64,000 bases of DNA from Microvirga sp. Mcv34 (GTDB lineage: Bacteria > Pseudomonadota > Alphaproteobacteria > Rhizobiales > Beijerinckiaceae): assembly GCF_024519725.1 (NCBI RefSeq), contig NZ_JALJRK010000003.1:62001-126000 (forward strand). Direction: 5' to 3'. The notes under the pieces are model-generated. The model saw only the letters and a program-made list of their open reading frames with translations. It made no database searches and had not been told where the DNA came from. This document shows positions 20,143-28,251 of this stretch, piece after piece. Position 1 is the first letter of the stretch. Each line of letters opens with the position of its first letter. The position numbers and the translations under genes were made by a program.

Positions 20143-20248
20143 CGCTTTGACGCGTACCTGAGCTAGACCTGTCGCCGATCTGTTAACGGAGGGACATGGG
20201 GCTCCTGCAAGAGCAACCTCGCTTGAACAAGCAAACGAGGTTTACACC

Positions 20249-21595
20249 ATGTCCCTCCGTCTTCTCGCGGCGCTGCCTCTGACCGTGCTGCTCGGCACAA
20301 GCGCCCTGGCACAGCAGCAATTCCCCGCCGTTCTTGCAGGCCATGCCGTTCTGCCCGCCCTGAGCTTCGTCGATGCTCCCGCGGATGCGCCGGCTGACCT
20401 GAAGGTTTCGGGCAAGTTCACGACCGGCAAGCGCATCGACGCTCTCGGCACCGTCGAGGGCACCTCGGGCGATCGTCCGACCAGCGTGACGCTGCCGTTC
20501 AAAGGACAGCCGCTCCAGGGCCATTCCGGCATCAAGTCCGTGGGCGACGGCACCTTCTGGGTGATCACCGACAACGGGTTCGGGTCCAAGGCCACCTCGC
20601 CCGATTCGATGCTCTATCTCAACCGGTACCGCATCGACTGGACCAATGGCTCGGCCGAGCGCCTGGAGACGGTGTTCCTGCACGATCCGGACAAGAAGGT
20701 CCCGTTCCGCATCTCCAACGAGGCGACCGAGAAGCGCTATCTGACCGGATCCGATTTCGACCTCGAGAGCTTCCAGCTCATCGGCGACAAGCTCTGGATC
20801 GGTGAGGAGTTCGGACCCTACCTGATCAAGACCGACCTTTCGGGCAAGGTCGAGGCCGTCTTCGAGACGGTCGTCGACGGCAAGCCCGCCCGCTCGCCCG
20901 ATCATTATGCCGTAACGACGCCGCCGGCTCCCAACGGGACCGTCAATTTCAACGTGCGCCGCTCCAAGGGCTATGAGGGTATGGCCGCCTCCAAGGACGG
21001 CAAGTTCCTCTACGCGCTTCTCGAAGGTCCCGTCTGGGACGCCGAGAAGAAGCAGTGGGAGACCGTCGACGGGCGCGAATACCTGCGCATCCTCGAATTC
21101 GACGTGGCGGGCGAGAAGTGGACCGGCCGCCACTGGAAATACGTTCTCGACCAGAACGGCCTTGCCATCGGCGACTTCAACATGATCGACGGCACCACGG
21201 GCCTCGTCATCGAGCGCGACAACGGCGAGGGCACCGCCGACAAAGCCTGTGCGTCCGGCGAGAAGCGTCCCGACTGCTTCCAGGATCCCGCCAAGTTCAA
21301 GCGCATCGTGAAGGTCGAGCTGTCGGACGCCAATGTGGGCAACCCGGTCCGTAAGATCGGCTATATCGATCTCATGCAGATCGCCGACCCGAACAAGAAG
21401 GCGAGAAAGCCTCTCAACGACACGGTGCTGACCTTCCCGTTCTTCACCATCGAGAACGTGGATGTGGTCGATGAGCGTCACATCGTCGTCGGCAACGACA
21501 ACAATCTGCCCTTCTCCTCGAGCCGCGAGCCCAACAAGCAGGACGACAACGAATTCGTTCTGCTCGACGTGGCGGACCTGCTGAAGGCGAAGTGA
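20249..21595 (+). CDS. Esterase-like activity of phytase family protein, secreted
   Basis: A 448-residue exported protein. The signal peptide (LLAALPLTVLLGTSALAQQ) is followed by the phytase-like beta-propeller domain: GHSGIKSVGDGTFWVITDNGFG, FDLESFQLIGDKLWIGEEFGPYL, and the C-terminal IVVGNDNNLPFSSSR. The acidic residues around GEEFGPY are typical of this family. Members are calcium-binding phosphoesterases of uncertain physiological substrate. It is a single gene, flanked by a long hairpin after its stop codon. Confidence 0.85.
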   Translation: MSLRLLAALPLTVLLGTSALAQQQFPAVLAGHAVLPALSFVDAPADAPADLKVSGKFTTGKRIDALGTVEGTSGDRPTSVTLPFKGQPLQGHSGIKSVGDGTFWVITDNGFGSKATSPDSMLYLNRYRIDWTNGSAERLETVFLHDPDKKVPFRISNEATEKRYLTGSDFDLESFQLIGDKLWIGEEFGPYLIKTDLSGKVEAVFETVVDGKPARSPDHYAVTTPPAPNGTVNFNVRRSKGYEGMAASKDGKFLYALLEGPVWDAEKKQWETVDGREYLRILEFDVAGEKWTGRHWKYVLDQNGLAIGDFNMIDGTTGLVIERDNGEGTADKACASGEKRPDCFQDPAKFKRIVKVELSDANVGNPVRKIGYIDLMQIADPNKKARKPLNDTVLTFPFFTIENVDVVDERHIVVGNDNNLPFSSSREPNKQDDNEFVLLDVADLLKAK

Positions 21596-21607
21596 TCCAC
21601 GTCCGCG

Positions 21608-21656
21608 CTATCCGCTCCACCACGTCATCACCTCCCGGCCTTGACGTGGCGGATAG
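21608..21656. terminator. Two-stage hairpin after the phytase-like gene
   Basis: An outer stem CTATCCG (21608-21614) pairs with CGGATAG (21650-21656), and an inner stem CCACGTCA (21620-21627) pairs with TGACGTGG (21642-21649). A five-base bulge sits on the 5' side only. It lies 13 bp after the stop codon. There is no U-tract, so it may stabilise the mRNA end rather than terminate intrinsically. Confidence 0.5.
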
Positions 21657-21773
21657 GATCTCCGAATCGGAATGTCGCGACGACCTCAACAAACTTGTGA
21701 TCGTCGCGACTGCCTTCTCGGCTGCGGAACGCCCTAAATGGCTCCAGCATCGCGTTCAACGCCGGAGTCCTCG

Positions 21774-22493
21774 ATGCGATCCGTTCTGACTGGCCTTGTC
21801 GCACTTTCTCTCCTGAACGCCCCGGCATGGGCCGAAGCCGTCGACCTGGAGCTGGTCTTCGCCGCCGACGGATCGGGCTCCATCGACGATGACGAACTGC
21901 GTCTCCAGCGGCAGGGCTGGGCCGAAGCCCTCACGAGCCCCGATGTGCTCAACGGCATCAAGGACGGGCCCCTCGGAGCCATCGCCGTGGCCTTCATGGA
22001 ATGGGGCGGGCCGAGCTCCCAGGTGCTCATCGTCGACTGGCACGTGATCCGCGATGCGGCGAGCGCGAAGGTTTTCGCCGATAGGCTCACGAGCGCGCCT
22101 CGGGGCGCCTATGGCTACAACTCCATCTCCAACGCCATCGATTTCTCCGTCCGTCTCGTCGAAACCAACGCCCATGAAGGCACACGCAAGGTCATCGACG
22201 TGTCGGGCGACGGTCCGAACATGAACGGCCGGTCCCTGGAGCAGGCGAGGGCGGACGCTCTCGCGAAAGGCTTCACCATCAACGCATTGGCGATCCGCCG
22301 ACCCGGCAGCGGCCGCCCGGGCGGACCCGGCGGGATGTCGCTGGAAGATTATTACGGCCAGAGCGTCATCGGCGGCCCCGGCTCCTTCGTCGAGATCGCC
22401 GACGAGACGCGTCCTTTCGCGGTCGCCGCCCGCCGCAAGCTGCTGACGGAGATCGCCGGAACGGCCGGCGCCGCGCGCCATGCCGGCCGGTGA
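21774..22493 (+). CDS. DUF1194 protein with von Willebrand factor A-like domain, secreted
   Basis: A 239-residue exported protein. The signal peptide is LTGLVALSLLNAPAWAEAV, then a vWA-like fold with a MIDAS motif DGSGS (LVFAADGSGSIDDDEL) and a downstream VIDVSGDGPN that could supply the Thr/Asp contacts. This matches DUF1194. A Gly/Pro-rich loop (RRPGSGRPGGPGGM) precedes a helix near the C-terminus. Presumed metal-dependent protein-protein interaction in the periplasm; partner unknown. Confidence 0.85.
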   Translation: MRSVLTGLVALSLLNAPAWAEAVDLELVFAADGSGSIDDDELRLQRQGWAEALTSPDVLNGIKDGPLGAIAVAFMEWGGPSSQVLIVDWHVIRDAASAKVFADRLTSAPRGAYGYNSISNAIDFSVRLVETNAHEGTRKVIDVSGDGPNMNGRSLEQARADALAKGFTINALAIRRPGSGRPGGPGGMSLEDYYGQSVIGGPGSFVEIADETRPFAVAARRKLLTEIAGTAGAARHAGR

Positions 22494-22534
22494 CGAGGGT
22501 GTTCAGGGCCTGAAGACATTCTCGAACGGAATGC

Positions 22535-22581
22535 TAGAGCATTTTTCGATGAAGTGGATTCGATTCACCGTCAGAAAATGC
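22535..22581. repeat. Dispersed palindromic repeat, copy E
   Basis: Outer arms GCATTTT (22539-22545) and AAAATGC (22575-22581) enclose a weaker inner pairing GATGAA/TTCACC around GTGGATTCGA. It starts TAGAGC, as the other copies do when read in the direction of the preceding gene. It lies 41 bp after the stop codon of the vWA gene, so it is again at a gene 3' end. Confidence 0.55.
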
Positions 22582-22596
22582 GGTCAAACAAACAAG

Positions 22597-22628
22597 AGAG
22601 GTGATTCCACGTCAGTGGAATCACCTCT
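22597..22628. promoter_or_regulatory. Perfect 14-bp hairpin just before the cyclase start
   Basis: AGAGGTGATTCCAC (22597-22610) and its exact complement (22615-22628) are separated by the loop GTCA. The stem ends 12 bp before the cyclase ATG, and no Shine-Dalgarno sequence lies between stem and start. The 5' arm contains AGGTGA, which would be hidden in the stem. A role in translation control, or termination of the upstream transcript, is inferred. Confidence 0.45.
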
Positions 22629-22640
22629 AGACTCGCCGCC

Positions 22641-23819
22641 ATGGCGAATCTCCAAGACTGGATCATCGAACAGGGCCTGCGCGGAGCGGATGTCGGCTCC
22701 CTCATCGCAGGCTTGGCCGAGCGCCTGGCGGCCGAAGGGATGCCGCTGGTCCGCGTCTACCTCGCGATGCCGACGGTCAATCCGACGATCCGAGTCTATA
22801 CCCATGTCTGGACCCGCTCGGCCGGTTTGCTCGTCGAGGGCGTCTCGCATGAGCGCAATGCCCATGCGTTCCAGCAGAGTCCCTTCAACTTTATGATGCA
22901 GACCGGGCAGACCAGCTGCCATTGGCTGGTCGACGATCCGGATGCGCGCCAGTTCGACGTGTTCGAGGATATACGCCGCGAAGGTGGGACCGACTATCTT
23001 GCCCGCCTTTTCAGTTTCGACAACGCCAGCGCCCCGGACCTGCAGGGAATCGGTATCTCCTTCGCCAGCGATCGCCCCGAAGGCTTTCGGTCGGAGGAGA
23101 TCGAGCGGATCGACGCGCTTCTGCCCCTGCTGGGACTCGCGGCCTATCGCATGACGCTCTTCGACCTCACGGTGGGGATGCTGGACACCTATGTCGGGCT
23201 CTCCGCCGGCCGGCGGGTCCTGAGTGGCGAGATCCGGCGCGGGTTTGGCACCACCATCACGGCGGCGCTCCTCTTCGCGGACCTGCGCGGCTTCACGGCC
23301 CTGGCAGACACGGCCGGAATCGATTTGATTGCCCGGCTCGACCGACATCTGGAAGCCATGGCGGATCCGGTGGCCGAGCAGGGCGGCGAGGTTCTCAAGT
23401 TCATGGGCGACGGTGTCCTCGCGGCTTTTCCCATTACGGAGGAACGCTCCCGCGAGGAGGCCTGCGCGGCGGCTATTCGGGCCGCGCAGGCGGCGCTCGA
23501 ACGTAATGCCGAGACCAACCGGCGCCTTGTCGGCGAGACACCGCTCAGCCTGGATGTCGCGCTCCATTGTGGCGACGTGTTCTACGGCAATATCGGGGCG
23601 GCCGGGCGCCTCGATTTCACGGTGATCGGCCCCGCCGTCAACGAGGTCGGCCGCATGGAGGCGCTCTGCAGCGACCTCGACTGCTCCGTGATCCTGTCCG
23701 ACAGCGTCGCATCCGCGAGCCCGGTGCCCGTGCGCTCGCTCGGTCGTCATCGGCTGCGGGGCATCGCGGCGGAGCGGGAGCTCTTCACCTTCGCGCCCGT
23801 CAGCGTCTGGACGGCTTGA
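22641..23819 (+). CDS. Adenylate/guanylate cyclase, class III
   Basis: A 392-residue cyclic-nucleotide synthase. Residues 1-200 form an N-terminal sensory region of unknown fold that includes RSAGLLVEGVSHERNAH. The catalytic domain follows from about residue 205: metal-binding Asp in LLFADLRGFTALADT and in KFMGDGVLAAFP, then HCGDVFYGNIGAAGRLDFTVIG with the substrate-determining region, and NEVGRM. No membrane segment is seen, so it is probably soluble. Output cAMP or cGMP could act on CRP-like regulators. Translation starts immediately after a strong hairpin. Confidence 0.88.
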   Translation: MANLQDWIIEQGLRGADVGSLIAGLAERLAAEGMPLVRVYLAMPTVNPTIRVYTHVWTRSAGLLVEGVSHERNAHAFQQSPFNFMMQTGQTSCHWLVDDPDARQFDVFEDIRREGGTDYLARLFSFDNASAPDLQGIGISFASDRPEGFRSEEIERIDALLPLLGLAAYRMTLFDLTVGMLDTYVGLSAGRRVLSGEIRRGFGTTITAALLFADLRGFTALADTAGIDLIARLDRHLEAMADPVAEQGGEVLKFMGDGVLAAFPITEERSREEACAAAIRAAQAALERNAETNRRLVGETPLSLDVALHCGDVFYGNIGAAGRLDFTVIGPAVNEVGRMEALCSDLDCSVILSDSVASASPVPVRSLGRHRLRGIAAERELFTFAPVSVWTA

Positions 23820-23845
23820 AGATCCTGGCGGCTATCGAAGAAACG

Positions 23846-24547
23846 CTACGACTTCATGTCGGTTAGCCGCTCCAGAACAGTCTGCGTGATCCGTGCACAG
23901 CGGGTACCCGCGAAGGGGAACGCATCAGTAAGGGCCGCCGAGAGCGTTTCATGAAGGCTCTGCCGGAGGAGGCGTCGGGCCCGGTGAAGACGCGTCTTCA
24001 CTGTCTCGGGACGCAGCCCAAGCTGACCTGCTGTCGCTTCGATGCTCATCTCCTCGATATCCCGCAGAACAAAGACGATGCGGAACGGGTCCGGTAGTCC
24101 GTCGATCGCCCGTTCGAGCGAACGCCGGATTTCGGCTCGGGCCGCCGCGGCCTCGGGATCCCCGTCCTGGCGCGCTGAGGGTAGGTAGATCACGCGGGCC
24201 TCCCCTTGTTCGTTGATCGTGTCGATCTGTTGCAGGTCGACCGAGGGACGCCGCTTTCGGAGACGTTCCAGCGCTTCATTCAGCGCAATCCGAGTGAGCC
24301 ATGTTGCGAGGCGCGCCTCACTGCGGAAACCCTCCAGATGGGTAAAGGCGCGAAGATAGGCTTCCTGCACCACATCCTCGGCCTCCGCGTCGTCACGAAG
24401 GACGCTGCGTGCAACGTGATAGAGCTGGCGGTTGTGGCGCTCCATGATCAGGCGGAGAGCCGCCCCATCCTGCCTCCGGGCCCGCTCGACCAAGGCCCGG
24501 TCGTCCAGGCCATCGAGCTGTATCGTTGCGGCGGTTTCCGGTTTCAT
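23846..24547 (-). CDS. ECF-type RNA polymerase sigma factor
   Basis: Extracytoplasmic-function sigma factor of 233 residues. Region 2 is DVVQEAYLRAFTHLEGFRSEARL (opens the -10 element); region 4 is EEMSIEATAGQLGLRPETVKTRLHRARRLL (binds -35). The C-terminal extension FAGTRCARITQTVLERL is longer than in minimal ECFs. The start MKPETAATIQ has GGAGA upstream; a longer frame is unsupported. No anti-sigma gene is adjacent. Two secreted-protein genes lie upstream on the same strand, suggesting one regulatory unit. Confidence 0.9.
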   Translation of the reverse strand: MKPETAATIQLDGLDDRALVERARRQDGAALRLIMERHNRQLYHVARSVLRDDAEAEDVVQEAYLRAFTHLEGFRSEARLATWLTRIALNEALERLRKRRPSVDLQQIDTINEQGEARVIYLPSARQDGDPEAAAARAEIRRSLERAIDGLPDPFRIVFVLRDIEEMSIEATAGQLGLRPETVKTRLHRARRLLRQSLHETLSAALTDAFPFAGTRCARITQTVLERLTDMKS

Positions 24548-24615
24548 GGTCAGTCTCCCGACTCGGGCCGTTAGATGAATGGGCGTTTCAACGAGTCCTA
24601 CGCGACGAGGGGTAC

Positions 24616-25131
24616 TCAAGTTCTGCGAACGACCCCCCGATGCATGATCTCGTCAATCGAGGGGAATGTCTGCAGGACGACCTCGGGGAGCGCCTGCGCG
24701 GCAGAGGTGCTCGGAGGAGGGCGACCTGGGCTTCCCACGATGATCCGTCCGACCATTCCGGCATGCTCGTGCGGAATACAGAAGAAATCGTACACTCCTT
24801 CCACCTCGAGCGTGACCGAAAAGGTTTCGTTTGGCAGTAGGTAATCCGAGTTCCATGGGTCGGCACGCTCAGGAATGCGGAGTGGGTGATCGAAATTCTT
24901 CGGATGATATGCGGTTGTCGTATGCGAGTTCCCAGGGTCGTGATTGACCCAGCGGATCGCTTGATCGGGCTCAACGTGAAGTCCGACCGGATCGAACCAT
25001 ACCTGCGAACCGTCCGCATTGCCCTGCATCCTGATCTCGACCGGCTCGCCGGCCAAGGGCAGGCGAGGGAATGCGTGACCGGCGAGAAGGCCGCCGCCGA
25101 TCCGCAGGATATGCCGTCGCGACGGCATCAT
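24616..25131 (-). CDS. Cupredoxin (plastocyanin/pseudoazurin-like), Tat-exported
   Basis: A 171-residue type-1 copper protein. The N-terminus SRRHILRIGGGLLAG has the twin-arginine motif, so it would be exported folded. The copper site is clear: His in NSHTTTAY, then Cys, His and Met in FFCIPHEHAGM. A Pro/Ser-rich tail of about 45 residues follows. Likely a periplasmic electron carrier or copper-handling protein. Its ATG overlaps the stop codon of the upstream gene (ATGA), which indicates translational coupling. Confidence 0.88.
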   Translation of the reverse strand: MMPSRRHILRIGGGLLAGHAFPRLPLAGEPVEIRMQGNADGSQVWFDPVGLHVEPDQAIRWVNHDPGNSHTTTAYHPKNFDHPLRIPERADPWNSDYLLPNETFSVTLEVEGVYDFFCIPHEHAGMVGRIIVGSPGRPPPSTSAAQALPEVVLQTFPSIDEIMHRGVVRRT

Positions 25132-25550
25132 TTGCCCGCAACCCGAGTTTCGTCGGCCTTCGGCACATGCCACAGGACCACATGCACATGGGGCTTCTCG
25201 ACGCCTGGATGCCCTGCATTGAAGTAGACATCGACGTGGTCGACCTTTCCGCCAGGGGATGCGAGATCGTCGAAGCGCTTGTCCTTGTTGGAGAGGTCCT
25301 CGATCGGGAGCATATAGACCGTGCTGACCAGCCGGCCCTCATGATCGTATGCGAGGAACGGGCCTGCCGGCAGGGTCTTCGGGTCGACATAGAGCTGACC
25401 GAGTCCGGGCAGGAAATCGGGCAGTTTCACGAGCTCGCTTACCTTCTTGTAGGCTCCCGATGGGGGAGCTTTCTCGACCTGATCGGCGGCCAAGGCCGGC
25501 ATGGCGAGTGCAGCAATTCCAATCGCAGCGGCAGCGAAGCGCATCTTCAT
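25128..25550 (-). CDS. Secreted TTHB210-like (DUF5602) protein
   Basis: A 140-residue exported protein with signal peptide FAAAAIGIAALAMPALA. The mature domain includes GQLYVDPKTLPAGPFLAYD, LVSTVYMLPIEDL and the His-rich HVDVYFNAGHPGVEKPHVHVVLWHVP. The pattern resembles the TTHB210-like family; TTHB210 of Thermus thermophilus is controlled by a SigE/anti-SigE pair. The His cluster suggests metal binding. It is the first gene of the sigma/cupredoxin cluster and overlaps the next gene by 4 bp. Family assignment is from memory of the pattern. Confidence 0.65.
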   Translation of the reverse strand: MKMRFAAAAIGIAALAMPALAADQVEKAPPSGAYKKVSELVKLPDFLPGLGQLYVDPKTLPAGPFLAYDHEGRLVSTVYMLPIEDLSNKDKRFDDLASPGGKVDHVDVYFNAGHPGVEKPHVHVVLWHVPKADETRVAGK

Positions 25551-25590
25551 AGTCTCATCCTCTCAGGGCCAGGTAAGTCCCGGCGCATCT

Positions 25591-25621
25591 GATTGGATGG
25601 AGCCTACGTGAAAAGGTTCCC
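25591..25621 (-). promoter_or_regulatory. Candidate ECF-type promoter upstream of the TTHB210-like gene
   Basis: On the minus strand GGGAACC (25615-25621) is followed after 14 bases by CCATCCAATC (25591-25600), about 40 bp before the ATG. GGAAC-type -35 elements are typical of ECF sigma factors. If real, the ECF encoded downstream could autoregulate this cluster. Inference only. Confidence 0.4.
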
Positions 25622-25636
25622 GATCAAGCCGGGGTA

Positions 25637-27163
25637 TCAGCGTCTGGACAGCCTGATACCCAGCACCTTGAGGCCAGCCAGCAGGACGCCGCCATAGATC
25701 ACGGCCCCGGTGGCGCCGAGCACAGCGAGGAGGGCTTCGGTCCGCCAGGCCGGGAGCCGGTGCGTCCAGGCCGCGATAGGTCCCGGGGCGAACCAGGCGA
25801 AGATGGTGAGGAGGAGAGCGGCCGCCCCGATGGCAAGGCAGGTCCGGCCCAGCGTCGCGCTCGGAGCTGTCCAGCCGCGGCGATAGGCCAGGATGAAGAG
25901 CAGCCCCAGATTGACCCAGACGCCGATGGCGGTGCCCAGGGCCAGGCCGATGACGCCGTAGGTCTGCATGAGCATGATCTTGACGATGACGTTGACCCCG
26001 ACGGCCGTCAGAGACGCAATCAGCGGCGTGGCGGTGTCAGAGCGGGCGTAGAAGCTCGACACGGCGGAGCGGATCAGCACGGCCGCGGGGAGGCCGAGAC
26101 CGTAAGCCGCCAGGACGGCGCCGGCCCGCGCGGCCGCCTCTGCATCGAAGGCGCCGCGCTGGAACAGGGCCGACATGATGAGTTCAGGCATGACCATGAA
26201 GGCCACCAGGAAGGGGGCCGCGAGCGCGAGCGTCAGGCCCACCGTCCGGTTCTGGGCCGCATAGGCACCGGCCTCGTCGCCGGCCGCGATGCGGCGGCTC
26301 ATCTCGGGCAGCAGCACGGTGCCGGCCGCGATGCCGATGACGCCTAGGGGCAGCTGATAGAGCCTGTCCGCATAATAGAGGGACGACACTGCGCCCGTCG
26401 GCAGGAAGGACGCGATGATCGTGTCGGCGAAGATGGCGAGCTGGACGCCGGCGGACCCGATCACGGCCGGTCCAAGGGCCTTGAAGAAGGTCTTCATCGG
26501 AGTGTCGATGCGGGGACGTTCCAGTCCGGGACTGGACTCGATCTTTCGGGCATCCCACCAGACCAGGATGAGCTGCAGCGCGCCCGACAGAGTCACGCCC
26601 CAGGCGGCCGCATAGCCGGCATTGGGGAACAGGAAGACGACGCCTAAGGCGACGATCATGGCGACGTTGAGCAGGATCGGAGCCGCCGCGGCCGCCCAGA
26701 ACCGGTCATGGGCGTTGAGGATGCCCGAATAGATCGTCACGATGGTGATGAAGAGCAGGTACGGGAACGTGATCCGCGTCAGCGTCACCGCAAGGTCGAA
26801 CTTCGCCGGCTCGTCCGAAAAGCCGGGGGCGAGCAGGGTCACGACCCAGGGCATGGCCGCGAAGGCGACGGCGAGGAGCGCGAGCTGCACGACGAGCATC
26901 AGGGTCGTGATGCGGCTCGCGAAGGAACGGGCGGATTGCTCGCCTTCCGTTTCGAGAACCTGTGCATAGGCCGGCAGGAACGCGTTGTTGAACGCGCCTT
27001 CGCCGAAGATGGCCCGGAAATGGTTTGGGATGCGGAAGGCCACGAAGAACGCATCGGCGATGGGGCCGACGCCCATCACGGCGGCCAGCACGACGTCGCG
27101 GATGAAGCCGGTCAGGCGCGAGACCAGCGTCCAGCCGCCGACGGAGAGGATCTTGCGGAGCAT
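25637..27163 (-). CDS. murJ: Lipid II flippase MurJ
   Basis: Polytopic MOP-superfamily transporter of 508 residues that flips lipid II across the inner membrane for peptidoglycan synthesis. It begins MLRKILSVGGWTLVSRLTGF and shows ADAFFVAFRIPNHFRAIFGEGAFNNAFLP in the first third, the conserved Arg-rich motif of MurJ. About 14 hydrophobic segments are visible. A longer in-frame reading of 219 further codons belongs to the overlapping glycosyltransferase gene and is rejected. The ATG lies 5 bp after the upstream gene's stop codon, so the two form an operon. Confidence 0.93.
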   Translation of the reverse strand: MLRKILSVGGWTLVSRLTGFIRDVVLAAVMGVGPIADAFFVAFRIPNHFRAIFGEGAFNNAFLPAYAQVLETEGEQSARSFASRITTLMLVVQLALLAVAFAAMPWVVTLLAPGFSDEPAKFDLAVTLTRITFPYLLFITIVTIYSGILNAHDRFWAAAAAPILLNVAMIVALGVVFLFPNAGYAAAWGVTLSGALQLILVWWDARKIESSPGLERPRIDTPMKTFFKALGPAVIGSAGVQLAIFADTIIASFLPTGAVSSLYYADRLYQLPLGVIGIAAGTVLLPEMSRRIAAGDEAGAYAAQNRTVGLTLALAAPFLVAFMVMPELIMSALFQRGAFDAEAAARAGAVLAAYGLGLPAAVLIRSAVSSFYARSDTATPLIASLTAVGVNVIVKIMLMQTYGVIGLALGTAIGVWVNLGLLFILAYRRGWTAPSATLGRTCLAIGAAALLLTIFAWFAPGPIAAWTHRLPAWRTEALLAVLGATGAVIYGGVLLAGLKVLGIRLSRR

Positions 27164-27168
27164 CGCCG

Positions 27169-28155
27169 TCAGGCCCGGCGCAGGGGATAGGTTTCCGGAA
27201 CGATGCTGCTCGAAACCTCCGCCGCGCCGCCGATCCGCTCCGCCACCACGTAAAGCGGCCGGCGCTTCACCTCGGCGAAGATGCGGCCGACATATTCGCC
27301 CACGATGCCGAGCGACATGAGCTGAATGCCGGAGAAGAACATGATCGAGACGATCAGGCTCGGGAAGCCGGGCAGATCGGTGCCGAACAGGAGCGTACGG
27401 ATCATGAAGAACACCGCGGTGGCGATCGACAGGATCGAGATCAGGAAGCCGATATAGGTCCAGATCCGCAGGGGCACCGTCGAGAAGGCTGCGATGCCGT
27501 CGAAGGCGAAGCGGAAGAGCTTCCTGAAGCTCCATTTCGAGGTGCCGAAGCGGCGCTCCTCCACCACGAAGGGCACGCCGGTCGCCTTGAAGCCGATCCA
27601 GGCATAAAGGCCCTTGGAGAACCGAGCCTTCTCGCCGAGCGTCCGCAGCACTTCCACGCCCTTGCGGTCGATCAGGCGGAAATCGCCTGCGCCCTCGGGC
27701 AGGGCGATTTCGCCGAAGCGGGCGAAGAGCTGGTAGAACAGGTGGGCGAAGCCGCGCTTGACCCGGGTCTCGTCGGACCGGTCCGTACGCTGGCCGTAGA
27801 CCATCATATAGCCTTCCCGCCAACGCTCGACGAAGGTCTCGATCATCTCCGGAGGGTGCTGCAGATCCGCGTCCATGATCACCACCGCGTCGCCCTGCGC
27901 ATGGTCGAGCCCGGCCGCGATGGCGATTTCCTTGCCGAAGTTGCGGCTGAAGGAGACGGCGCCGACACGCGGCTCGGCCCGGCTGACCTCCCTGATTCTG
28001 TCGAGGGTATCGTCCGGGCTGCCGTCATCGACGAAAACCACCTCCCAGACCGACGTGATCCGGTTGAGGATGGGAAGCAGGCGCTCGCACAGGGGCGCGA
28101 TGTTCGCGCCCTCGTTGTGCACGGGGATGATGACACTGAGCTGAGGCGACGCCAC
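27169..28155 (-). CDS. Family 2 glycosyltransferase (polyprenyl-phosphate glycosyl/GtrB type)
   Basis: Inner-membrane GT2 enzyme of about 328 residues, likely transferring a sugar from a nucleotide donor to a polyprenyl phosphate. The catalytic domain shows LSVIIPVHNEG, VFVDDGSPDDT, SFSRNFGKE and the DxD-like IMDADLQHPPE. Two C-terminal membrane segments (IWTYIGFLISILSIATAVFF; SLIVSIMFFSGIQLMSLGIV) match the DPMS/GtrB/ArnC type. The GTG start VASPQLSVII is a choice; a TTG 19 codons upstream is possible. It is divergent from the deacetylase gene. Confidence 0.88.
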   Translation of the reverse strand: MASPQLSVIIPVHNEGANIAPLCERLLPILNRITSVWEVVFVDDGSPDDTLDRIREVSRAEPRVGAVSFSRNFGKEIAIAAGLDHAQGDAVVIMDADLQHPPEMIETFVERWREGYMMVYGQRTDRSDETRVKRGFAHLFYQLFARFGEIALPEGAGDFRLIDRKGVEVLRTLGEKARFSKGLYAWIGFKATGVPFVVEERRFGTSKWSFRKLFRFAFDGIAAFSTVPLRIWTYIGFLISILSIATAVFFMIRTLLFGTDLPGFPSLIVSIMFFSGIQLMSLGIVGEYVGRIFAEVKRRPLYVVAERIGGAAEVSSSIVPETYPLRRA

Positions 28156-28251
28156 TGAGAAAACCCTTGATGATCGGGCTGCATCAAGAGCCGAGTTTGC
28201 GTCTTTCCTCAAGAGGATTAGGGTGCGGCAAAGCTGATTTTAAGGTCCTTC

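Noticed and set aside
27164..27823. Upstream in-frame extension of murJ by about 219 codons
   Set aside because: These codons overlap the glycosyltransferase gene out of frame and have shadow composition; MurJ similarity begins exactly at the ATG at 27163.
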